A stretch of DNA of 5,741 nucleotides from an uncultured Clostridia bacterium (GCA_946187095.1 CAMHPW010000084.1:1-5741), one strand, 5' to 3'; positions 1 to 5,116 are shown, numbered from the stretch's first letter. Notes: generated from the letters alone by a model not told the origin. Made by a program: numbers and translations.

Positions 1-1
1 G

Positions 2-280
2 TTTTACAGAGAAGATATAACGGAGCGTGTCAAAGGTTCCGACGGAACTGTTACGTTAAAGGGTAATGCGGTTGTCGTGAATATCAGTCCGATGTATGTA
101 TCGGGTATCGGTGAGGAAATCGACATAGGCGAGATAAGATTTTACAAGCCCGAAAACGTGAAGAAAGAAATTGATGATGATATAAAAGAACAGTATGCAT
201 TGAAACTGAATGAAGTTGATGAAAGATATTTCAGTGAGATAGTCAATCAGCTTGAAAATATATTCAAAATATCCGAATAA
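2..280 (+). CDS. C-terminal end of an unrecognised protein (5' partial)
   Basis: The reading frame is open from the first bases of the window to a TAA at 278-280, so the gene starts upstream and only about 92 residues are visible. The first ~50 residues alternate polar and hydrophobic positions (for example TVTLKGNAVVVNI), as in beta strands. The last ~40 are charged, rich in Lys, Glu and Asp, and look helical (EVDERYFSEIVNQLENIFK). No catalytic motif or membrane segment is visible in this part. A GTG at 77 could in principle start a short ORF, but the same frame continues upstream with ordinary codons and no ribosome binding site precedes 77, so a partial gene is more likely. The beta-rich tail might belong to an enzyme or surface protein, but I do not recognise the family. 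A terminator follows the stop at once. Confidence 0.75.
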   Translation, partial: FYREDITERVKGSDGTVTLKGNAVVVNISPMYVSGIGEEIDIGEIRFYKPENVKKEIDDDIKEQYALKLNEVDERYFSEIVNQLENIFKISE

Positions 281-286
281 ATATGA

Positions 287-324
287 AAAAAATCCTTGAC
301 CGTCAAAAAAGTCAGGGATTTTTT
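287..324 (+). terminator. Rho-independent terminator of the upstream partial gene
   Basis: A 14-bp stem (287-300 with 311-324, one G-U wobble) closes a 10-base loop. The 3' arm ends in six T residues. It begins six bases after the stop codon of the partial gene and separates that gene from putP. Confidence 0.88.
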
Positions 325-357
325 GTGCAAAAAACTGTCTTTTTTTATAAAAAATAT

Positions 358-385
358 TTGAAAAAATTTGTATATGTGGTATAAT
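358..385 (+). promoter_or_regulatory. Sigma-A type promoter of putP
   Basis: TTGAAA (358-363) and TATAAT (380-385) are separated by 16 bases. TGG just before the -10 box makes it an extended -10 element. The upstream DNA is very A/T rich. The start of transcription is expected near 392, which gives a leader of about 60 bases. That leader contains a 6-bp hairpin (TTCGGG 405-410 with CCCGAA 419-424). Confidence 0.8.
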
Positions 386-436
386 GAAAAGGCACATTTA
401 AACATTCGGGTGAAAGATCCCGAAAATAAAAAACAT

Positions 437-441
437 GGAGG
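437..441 (+). promoter_or_regulatory. Ribosome binding site that fixes the putP start
   Basis: GGAGG at 437-441 directly abuts a TTG at 442, which leaves no spacer for that codon. The next in-frame TTG, at 451, has a 9-base spacer and is therefore the likely start. Starting there also puts the conserved transporter residues within one position of their E. coli PutP numbers. Confidence 0.75.
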
Positions 442-450
442 TTGAAAACT

Positions 451-1923
451 TTGAACTGGGAAGTAGTAGTTTTCGTTGTATATCTTCTCTTTATGCTCGG
501 CATAGGCGTATTTTTCTTTTTCAAGAGCAAGGGCGGAGGAGATAAGAGTTATTTTCTTGGCGGAAGGCAGATGGGACCGTGGGTAACGGCATTGTCGGCA
601 GGTGCATCCGACATGAGTGCATGGGTATTGATGGGTTTGCCTACATCAATTTATGCATTGGGCTTGGGACAGATATGGATACCGATCGGATTGGCAGTCG
701 GCTATACGGTGAGCTGGCTGTTGGAAGCACCCAGACTTCGTAAATTCTCGATCGTGGCAAACGACTCCATCACAATTCCGCAGTATCTGACAAACAGATT
801 TTTGTCAAAGTCAAAGATATTGCAGATATTGTGTGCAGTCGTATTTCTGGTAGCTTATACGATTTATTCCGCATCAAGTATGAAAGCGTGCGGAACGCTT
901 TTCAATACGGTAATCGGTTGGGATGCCAATGTAGCGATGTATATAGCGGCGGCTATTATAGTCGGCTATACATTTTTGGGCGGATTTTCGGCAGTATGCT
1001 GGACAGACTTCTTTCAGGGAATGCTGATATTTGCAGGAATGCTGACAGCAACGGTTACAGCGGTATGTATGCTTGATATGGGCAAGGCACAGGAAGTTGC
1101 ACAGCAGGTCACAGTAACGAATCCTGATTTCTGGAATCCTGTCACGAACTGGCAGGATATCGTATCAGGTTTTGCATGGGGCTTGGGCTATTTCGGAATG
1201 CCGCATATTATCATTAGATATATGTCGATACGTTCACAGAAAGAAATGAAGAAATCCGCTGCCATAGGCATTACATGGACAGTATTTATCGTACTGTTTG
1301 CGGCAGCGATAGGAATTATCGGATTGATGTTTTTGGGCTATGATCAGGCAACCGTTGACGGTTCACTTGTATTTATCACAATGGTAAGAAAGATATTCCC
1401 TGCAATACTGTCGGGCATACTTCTTTCGGCAGTATTGGCGGCATCTATGAGTACGGCAGACAGTCAGCTTTTGTCGGCATCATCTTCATTTGCAAGTGAC
1501 GTTTATAAGCCCGTAATCAGAAAGAACAAGGCAAGTGAAAAGGAAATGCAGTGGGCAGGCAGACTGGTAGTGCTTGCCGTTGCGATAGTAGCACTTGTGA
1601 TAGCAGCGTCACCGGATTCAGGTTCTATCATGAGTTTGGTATCGAATGCATGGGGCATATTCGGAGCGGCGATCGGTCCGTCAATCATCTTGTCACTGTT
1701 CTGGAAACGCTTTAATATATACGGAGCGATAGCCGGAATCGTTGTAGGCACCGTTGCGGATATATGCTGGATGATATTCCTGACAGGTTCAACGGGTGTA
1801 TATGAATTGGCACCTGCATTTGTCATAGGCATGATAGCGGCGGTAATCGTATCGCTTATCACGAAGGAGCCTGCAAAAGACGTTGAAGAACTCTTTGACA
1901 AGGCTATGAAATACGAAGATTAA
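451..1923 (+). CDS. putP: Sodium/proline symporter (SSS family)
   Basis: Inner-membrane carrier of the solute:sodium symporter family that takes up L-proline with Na+. The TTG start at 451 gives 490 residues, close to E. coli PutP (502). Most of the chain is hydrophobic helices, consistent with the family's 13-segment fold. The N-terminal signature LGGRQMGPWVTALSAGASDM is nearly that of E. coli PutP. It carries Arg39, Asp54 and Ser56, the counterparts of E. coli Arg40, Asp55 and Ser57 (Na+ and substrate site). Asp186 in WTDF matches Asp187. Ser334-Thr335 in AASMSTADSQLL match Ser340-Thr341 of the second Na+ ligand set. The extreme C-terminus (KDVEELFDKAMKYED) is charged and cytoplasmic. It has its own promoter and terminator, so it is monocistronic. 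Proline as substrate rests on family similarity; another substrate of this subfamily is possible but less likely. Confidence 0.93.
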   Translation: MNWEVVVFVVYLLFMLGIGVFFFFKSKGGGDKSYFLGGRQMGPWVTALSAGASDMSAWVLMGLPTSIYALGLGQIWIPIGLAVGYTVSWLLEAPRLRKFSIVANDSITIPQYLTNRFLSKSKILQILCAVVFLVAYTIYSASSMKACGTLFNTVIGWDANVAMYIAAAIIVGYTFLGGFSAVCWTDFFQGMLIFAGMLTATVTAVCMLDMGKAQEVAQQVTVTNPDFWNPVTNWQDIVSGFAWGLGYFGMPHIIIRYMSIRSQKEMKKSAAIGITWTVFIVLFAAAIGIIGLMFLGYDQATVDGSLVFITMVRKIFPAILSGILLSAVLAASMSTADSQLLSASSSFASDVYKPVIRKNKASEKEMQWAGRLVVLAVAIVALVIAASPDSGSIMSLVSNAWGIFGAAIGPSIILSLFWKRFNIYGAIAGIVVGTVADICWMIFLTGSTGVYELAPAFVIGMIAAVIVSLITKEPAKDVEELFDKAMKYED

Positions 1924-1927
1924 AGAT

Positions 1928-1966
1928 AAAAATTCCTGTTCGGCATGAAGTCGGACAGGAATTTTT
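1928..1966. terminator. Bidirectional terminator between putP and pncB
   Basis: A 15-bp stem (1928-1942 with 1952-1966, one wobble pair) closes a 9-base loop. The outer pairs are A's on the left and T's on the right, so either strand yields a hairpin with a U-rich tail. It starts four bases after the putP stop and ends two bases before the pncB stop codon complement (1969-1971), so it serves both convergent genes. Confidence 0.88.
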
Positions 1967-1968
1967 TG

Positions 1969-3417
1969 TTATACAGCGGAATTGGCTTTCAAGAGAGCCT
2001 GTTTTTCATTCCAGAGTTTTTCGGAGAGGTCAACGTAATAGGCATGGGGATTTTCAAAACGCTTTACTTCGTCCCAGAGGGTATCAAGCTGTTGTTTGCA
2101 GCGTTCTGTGATTGTCTGAAGGTTGGGCAGTTCATAGCAGAGTTCACCTTTATTGAAAATCTGTTTGCGAATTTTAACGGCTTTGAAGTTGGTGAGAGTT
2201 TTGCGTTTCCATGTATGTTCGGGATCAAAAATTGTGTAGGGCTTTGTATCGTCAATTTCTTCATCAAAGAGAGTGATGACATCTGCAATCGCTTTGCCTG
2301 TTTCGTTGTCATAAAGGCGATAAAGGTCTTTGAAACAGGGATTGGTGATTTTAGCGACATTTTCACTGATTTTGATTTTAGGTGTTTCAATGCCGTCTTT
2401 GAGAATGGAAACGACTTTGTAAACACCGCCGAAAACGGGTTCGGAACTTGCTGTAATAAGCCTTTCACCGACACCGAAACTGTCGATTTTCGCACCCTGA
2501 CGGAGCATATCGCCTATGATATATTCGTCAAGGGAATTTGAGGCACATATCTGACAGTCGGGGAAACCTGCATCATCAAGCATTTTTCTTGCCTTTTTGG
2601 AGAGATAAGTGATATCGCCGCTGTCAATGCGGATACCTTGGGGACGGCAGCCCATCGGAACAAGAATTTCATTGAAAACTTTGATGGCATTGGGAATACC
2701 CGATTTAATGACATTGTAAGTGTCAACGAGGAGGGTGCAGGCATTGGGATAGCGTTTTGCATAGGCGGCAAAGGCTTCATATTCGGTGTCAAAAGACTGA
2801 ATCCAACTGTGAGCCATCGTGCCGAGTGCAGGCACACCGAAATCCCTGTCAGAGATAGTGCAGGCTGTACCGATACAGCCGCCGATATAAGCCGCCCTTG
2901 CACCGAAAACGGCACCGTCATAGCTGTGGGCACGCCTTGAACCGAATTCCATCACGCCCCTGCCGTCAGCCGCACGGACAATTCTGTTGGCTTTGGTAGC
3001 GATAAGGCTCTGATGGTTGATTGTAAGGAGGATCATAGTTTCAACGAGCTGAGCCTGAATGATAGGACCTCTTACAGTGACAAGGGGTTCATGGGGGAAA
3101 ATAGGAGTACCTTCTTCAACAGCCCATACATCACAGGCAAATTTGAAATTGCGGAGATATTCAAGGAACGGTTCACTGAAAATATTTTTGGTGCGGAGGA
3201 AAGCAATATCTTCATCGGTAAAAGTGAGGTTTCTGAGATATTCCACAGCCTGTTCCAGACCTGCCATGATAGCGAAACCGCCTTTGTCGGGATTTCTTCT
3301 GTAGAACATATCAAAAGTGGCGGTAATGTCTTTCATGCCGTTTTCAAGGTAACCGCCTGCCATTGTCAGTTCATAAAAGTCTGTCAGCATAGTGAGATTG
3401 ATTTTATTGTAAGCCAT
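1969..3417 (-). CDS. pncB: Nicotinate phosphoribosyltransferase
   Basis: Cytoplasmic enzyme of the Preiss-Handler NAD salvage pathway. It joins nicotinate to PRPP, with ATP hydrolysis, to give nicotinate mononucleotide. The 482 residues suit the family's usual length in Firmicutes. Family motifs in order are: TDFYELTMA near the N-terminus (12-20), FGSRRAHSYDGA (158-169), GTMAHSW (199-205) with His203 as the probable autophosphorylated histidine, RIDSGD (263-268), and SFGVGERL (313-320) in the phosphate-binding region. The start is ATG 3417, preceded by AAGGAG (complement of 3426-3431) with an 8-base spacer. A TTG at 3441 lies upstream of that site and is rejected. It lies downstream of, and in the same direction as, the pncA-like gene that would supply its substrate, but an insert at 3465-3880 separates them. 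I see no clear promoter of its own. It ends at a shared terminator. Confidence 0.95.
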   Translation of the reverse strand: MAYNKINLTMLTDFYELTMAGGYLENGMKDITATFDMFYRRNPDKGGFAIMAGLEQAVEYLRNLTFTDEDIAFLRTKNIFSEPFLEYLRNFKFACDVWAVEEGTPIFPHEPLVTVRGPIIQAQLVETMILLTINHQSLIATKANRIVRAADGRGVMEFGSRRAHSYDGAVFGARAAYIGGCIGTACTISDRDFGVPALGTMAHSWIQSFDTEYEAFAAYAKRYPNACTLLVDTYNVIKSGIPNAIKVFNEILVPMGCRPQGIRIDSGDITYLSKKARKMLDDAGFPDCQICASNSLDEYIIGDMLRQGAKIDSFGVGERLITASSEPVFGGVYKVVSILKDGIETPKIKISENVAKITNPCFKDLYRLYDNETGKAIADVITLFDEEIDDTKPYTIFDPEHTWKRKTLTNFKAVKIRKQIFNKGELCYELPNLQTITERCKQQLDTLWDEVKRFENPHAYYVDLSEKLWNEKQALLKANSAV

Positions 3418-3464
3418 AGTAAAAACTCCTTTTGTTTTCAATTTTGCAGAATTTTTAACCTAAA

Positions 3465-3510
3465 TGGGCAAGAAGTCCCCCGCCTCTAAGACGGTGGGAT
3501 GAATTGCCCA
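3465..3510 (+). repeat. Left-end two-tier palindrome of the insert
   Basis: The outer stem TGGGCAA (3465-3471) pairs with TTGCCCA (3504-3510). The inner stem CCCGCC (3479-3484) pairs with GGTGGG (3493-3498), with one G-U wobble and an 8-base loop. The two tiers are separated by an internal loop. Single-stranded hairpins of this kind are what IS200/IS605 transposases recognise. It lies 48 bases upstream of the pncB start codon. Confidence 0.7.
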
Positions 3511-3527
3511 ACTGTCGTAAGACAGTT
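3510..3527 (+). repeat. Hairpin with GTAA tetraloop
   Basis: AACTGTC (3510-3516) and GACAGTT (3521-3527) form a perfect 7-bp stem closing GTAA, a GNRA-type tetraloop when transcribed from the + strand. It is stacked directly against the left-end palindrome and followed two bases later by the terminator hairpin. The row of three hairpins suggests a structured RNA or DNA end rather than chance. Confidence 0.65.
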
Positions 3528-3529
3528 CT

Positions 3530-3551
3530 ATCAGCCGCAGGCTGATTTTTT
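3530..3551 (+). terminator. Intrinsic terminator just upstream of the insert's promoter
   Basis: ATCAGCC (3530-3536) pairs perfectly with GGCTGAT (3540-3546) around a 3-base loop and runs into six T's (3546-3551). It is oriented + and ends one base before the -35 box of the next promoter. It would stop transcription entering from the left. No + strand gene ends here, so its job is probably to insulate the insert. Confidence 0.75.
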
Positions 3552-3552
3552 C

Positions 3553-3581
3553 TTGACATCAAACAATAGCAATGTTATACT
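3553..3581 (+). promoter_or_regulatory. Near-consensus promoter inside the insert
   Basis: TTGACA (3553-3558, full consensus) and TATACT (3576-3581) lie 17 bases apart, with TGT before the -10 box as an extended element. Transcription should begin near 3588 and run rightward through the structured region toward the 3' end of the pncA-like gene. No annotated + strand gene follows for over 1 kb, so the product is most likely a non-coding RNA. Confidence 0.82.
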
Positions 3582-3587
3582 AAATTC

Positions 3588-3880
3588 AGATAAAATCAGA
3601 ACAGCCTGTATTACAATAGAGCGAGAACCAAGCCGTAATACAGAGAATTATGAAAGGAGAACGGATTAGGGGTAATCATTCCTCTATGATAAGGGATTCT
3701 GATAGATATACCTCTATGACTCGTAACCAATCGAGAATGAAAAGTGCAAAGTCAGTTTTGCGGACAAATCTATCATAACCGTGGGACACACGGGGATAGC
3801 TCGTTGATACTGTACAGGTTGCTGTACTTGAGCGAGAAGCCCCCGCCTCTAAGCGAAGCGTAGGCGGGGGAGTATGTCAC
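3588..3880 (+). ncRNA. Candidate omega-RNA-like structured transcript (ends approximate)
   Basis: The region below the promoter folds readily. CTGTATTAC (3606-3614) pairs with GTAATACAG (3635-3643), a perfect 9-bp stem. TGATAGAT (3700-3707) pairs with ATCTATCA (3768-3775), an 8-bp long-range helix that encloses hairpins CTCG/CGAG (3720-3723, 3732-3735) and GCAAA/TTTGC (3747-3751, 3758-3762). Then come CCGTG/CACGG (3779-3783, 3789-3793), GTACAG/CTGTAC (3812-3817, 3822-3827) and the final 9-bp GC stem (3840-3848, 3862-3870). TnpB-associated omega-RNAs end with such a scaffold, and their guide begins at the element boundary. Here the bases after 3880 would be the guide and are antisense to the pncA-like gene. 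There is no U-run after the last hairpin, so the 3' end is unknown. The family call is inference from layout. Confidence 0.45.
3840..3870 (+). repeat. Right-end GC-rich hairpin of the insert
   Basis: CCCCCGCCT (3840-3848) pairs perfectly with AGGCGGGGG (3862-3870) around a 13-base loop. Its 5' half repeats the left-end sequence in the same orientation. No T-run follows on either strand, so it is not a normal intrinsic terminator and probably lets pncA transcription read on toward pncB. It ends six bases from the pncA-like stop codon. Confidence 0.75.
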
Positions 3881-4578
3881 ATTCCTTCTTTGTACATAGC
3901 ATAGCCTATCCAAGTGGACAGACCTGAATCGCAAATTTCAATGCCGTTGGTGTGCATGATATAGAGAGCCATGATTTCGGCAAGTTCGGGATCGTGATTA
4001 GGGAGAGCACACGTTGCGGTCAGGTCATAGGGAACAATCACACGGCAGGGGATATTTCTCCTGTTGAAATCGGCTTTTAAAGTGAGTGCAAACTGTATCA
4101 CGCACATATCGGTGCAGTCACCTGTAATGATAAAAATACGTTTGCCCGAATTTTTGATGAAGTCGGAAACTTCGGGTTCAAGATAGCCGTTGGTGGAGTT
4201 CTTGCCGAAAACGATGATATTTTTATCGGCATTGGCGATTTCATCTGTCAAAGCACTTTCGGCAGTACCTTTGAGGCAGTGAACGGGATAGGTGCAAAAT
4301 TCAGTACTGTCGCCGGTATGTTCATCGGCAAGTGCGATAGTCTGAATATTTCTTGATTTGCAAAATCTTGTGAACTGTGCAACGGAGTTATTGATAGAGA
4401 GGACTTCACAGCTTGAAAGTGCCCCTTCTTTGACAAAGCCGTTGATCATATCGACAATGACATGGAGAGTAGTATTAGGCTTTATGTCATCGGGCGTGAG
4501 AGCGGAAAGACTGTTGAACCATTCATAAATGCCTTTGAAGTCGTTCGTGAGCATTTCAAAATTCTTATCGTGTTTCAT
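3877..4578 (-). CDS. pncA: Nicotinamidase-like isochorismatase-family cysteine hydrolase
   Basis: Cytoplasmic hydrolase that probably deamidates nicotinamide to nicotinate, the substrate of the neighbouring pncB. The 233 residues show the catalytic triad of the family: Asp43 in VIVDMINGF, Lys126 in FGKNSTNGY and Cys159 in GDCTDMCVIQFA. The stretch DEHTGDSTEFCTYPVHCLKGT (85-105) follows the nicotinamidase metal-site pattern D.H...F..YP.HC..GT, with Asp85, His87 and His100 as likely metal ligands. The ATG at 4578 is chosen because AAGGAG (complement of 4589-4594) leaves a 10-base spacer; a TTG at 4587 is too close. The TGA stop (3877-3879) lies inside the TGTCAC at the putative right end of the insert, so the insertion may have set the present C-terminus. 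A generic isochorismatase-fold hydrolase is the alternative, but motifs and neighbour favour nicotinamidase. Confidence 0.82.
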   Translation of the reverse strand: MKHDKNFEMLTNDFKGIYEWFNSLSALTPDDIKPNTTLHVIVDMINGFVKEGALSSCEVLSINNSVAQFTRFCKSRNIQTIALADEHTGDSTEFCTYPVHCLKGTAESALTDEIANADKNIIVFGKNSTNGYLEPEVSDFIKNSGKRIFIITGDCTDMCVIQFALTLKADFNRRNIPCRVIVPYDLTATCALPNHDPELAEIMALYIMHTNGIEICDSGLSTWIGYAMYKEGM

Positions 4579-4594
4579 GAAAATCAAGCTCCTT

Positions 4595-4636
4595 TTTGAT
4601 ATTTTTGATTTGATATTATCATTTTGATATTATTAT
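4595..4636 (-). repeat. Three 14-bp-phased TTTGATATT repeats in the pncA-like leader
   Basis: TTTGATATT (AATATCAAA on the coding strand) occurs at 4595, 4609 and 4623, exactly 14 bases apart. The copy nearest the promoter abuts or overlaps the -10 box, and the others lie between the expected transcription start (~4625) and the ribosome binding site. It could be an operator array or a leader element; the DNA is A/T rich, so slippage is an alternative. Confidence 0.6.
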
Positions 4637-4660
4637 ACTGCATTGTTTTTGAAAATGCAA
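4632..4660 (-). promoter_or_regulatory. Promoter of the pncA-like gene with internal inverted repeat
   Basis: On the minus strand TTGCAT (complement of 4655-4660) and TATAAT (complement of 4632-4637) are 17 bases apart. An inverted repeat TGCATT (4639-4644) / AATGCA (4654-4659) with 9 bases between arms fills the spacer and touches the -35 box, a natural place for a repressor. Transcription should start near 4625 and may continue through the insert into pncB. Confidence 0.82.
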
Positions 4661-4742
4661 TAGATATTTGAAAATTTTTTTAAATTTTTTAAATTGTGAC
4701 GGGTACAGACCGAGATATTGATGAAGTTATAATTTTATATTT

Positions 4743-4762
4743 TTCACAAAGTTAAGTGTGAA
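4743..4762. promoter_or_regulatory. Inverted repeat upstream of the XRE gene, possible operator
   Basis: TTCACA (4743-4748) and TGTGAA (4757-4762) are perfect arms around 8 bases. The repeat lies about 20 bases upstream of the -35 box of the regulator gene and between the two divergent promoters. A role in control of either gene is inference. Confidence 0.4.
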
Positions 4763-4781
4763 TATTTTTACATAATTTCTA

Positions 4782-4810
4782 TTGTTATTTAATGGCATAT
4801 GGTCTATAAT
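4782..4810 (+). promoter_or_regulatory. Promoter of the XRE regulator gene
   Basis: TTGTTA (4782-4787) and a perfect TATAAT (4805-4810) are separated by 17 bases. Transcription should start near 4817, about 45 bases before the start codon. Confidence 0.8.
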
Positions 4811-4861
4811 GATATGGGCGGAATAATAAAGTGAATATCTGCAAAAGAGGTGTATTTTTTA

Positions 4862-5116
4862 ATGAGATTGCGTAAACAGGCACTTGGCTCAAGGAACCTT
4901 ATCGGAACAAGAGTAGAAGAAGCCCGCAAAAAGAAGGGTATGAAGCAGAAAGAACTGCTTGCACAGTTGCAGGTCAGCGGTGTAGATATGAATGCATCGG
5001 GACTGTCGAAGCTGGAAGGGCAGATAAGATATGTAACGGACGTTGAACTTGTCGCATTGGCAGACATACTTGAAGTATCGGTAGATTATCTTCTCGGAAG
5101 AGATATGAAAAAGTGA
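4862..5116 (+). CDS. Small XRE (Cro/CI-type) helix-turn-helix regulator
   Basis: An 84-residue DNA-binding protein made of a single HTH_XRE domain (about 14-78) after a short basic N-terminus (MRLRKQ). The domain shows IGTRVEEARKKKGMKQKELL (14-33, helix 1 and the start of helix 2), the recognition-helix region with NASGLSKLEGQ (44-54), and the usual closing LADILEVSVDYLLGRD. There is no effector or dimerisation domain, so it is a minimal regulator. The ATG at 4862 has GAGGTG (4847-4852) nine bases upstream; the in-frame GTG at 4850 overlaps that site and is rejected. It is monocistronic, with its own promoter and terminator. Targets are unknown; autoregulation or control of a neighbour would be ordinary for this family. 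It could be the antitoxin of a lost toxin or a prophage relic, but no partner gene is visible. Confidence 0.88.
   Translation: MRLRKQALGSRNLIGTRVEEARKKKGMKQKELLAQLQVSGVDMNASGLSKLEGQIRYVTDVELVALADILEVSVDYLLGRDMKK

Larger units (their letters stand above)
3465..3880 (+). mobile_element. TnpB-less IS200/IS605-like element (PATE/MITE-like), boundaries approximate
   Basis: About 415 bp without a convincing protein gene. The left end (3465-3510) and right end (3834-3880) each form a GC-rich hairpin. They share, in the same orientation, AGAAG-(T)-CCCCCGCCTCTAAG (3471-3490 and 3835-3853), which differ only by one extra T. Subterminal imperfect palindromes in the same orientation, no terminal inverted repeats and no target duplication are typical of IS200/IS605 elements. 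Their palindrome-bearing, transposase-free relatives are called PATEs. The right-end arrangement (hairpins, then a GC-rich stem, then GAGTATGTCAC) resembles, from memory, the region after tnpB in Firmicute elements, where the omega-RNA scaffold ends. Inside are two hairpins, a terminator, a strong promoter and a helix-rich transcribed stretch. Neither tnpA nor tnpB is present. The exact ends cannot be fixed without an empty-site comparison. Assignment to this family is inference; a different structured-RNA mobile element is possible. Confidence 0.6.

Noticed and set aside
442..450. TTG at 442 as the putP start
   Set aside because: It directly abuts the GGAGG site with no spacer; TTG 451 has the proper 9-base spacing.
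1945..2541. A 198-codon + strand ORF opposite pncB
   Set aside because: It is antisense to the well-conserved 3' half of pncB, its Phe/Cys/Asn-rich composition is typical of a shadow frame, and it begins in the terminator.
3418..3441. TTG at 3441 as the pncB start
   Set aside because: It lies upstream of the strong AAGGAG at 3426-3431, which points to ATG 3417. The extra residues do not belong to the family's conserved N-terminus.
3013..3489. A 158-codon + strand ORF opposite the start of pncB
   Set aside because: It is antisense to the conserved N-terminal coding region and runs across the pncB ribosome binding site. No ribosome binding site or domain of its own is visible.
3650..3778. A 42-codon ORF (ATG to TAA) inside the insert, rich in Ser, Arg and Met
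   Set aside because: No ribosome binding site precedes the ATG (CAGAGAATT), the codons overlap strong RNA helices, and the product resembles no family I know. A small peptide cannot be excluded.
3834..3880. The right-end hairpin as a terminator for the pncA-like gene
   Set aside because: The stem is strong, but no T-run follows it on either strand, so intrinsic termination is unlikely.
3465..3880. A CRISPR array or tRNA cluster in the gene-free stretch
   Set aside because: There are only two unlike hairpins sharing a 19-base word, no regular spacer-repeat pattern, and no cloverleaf or CCA end.
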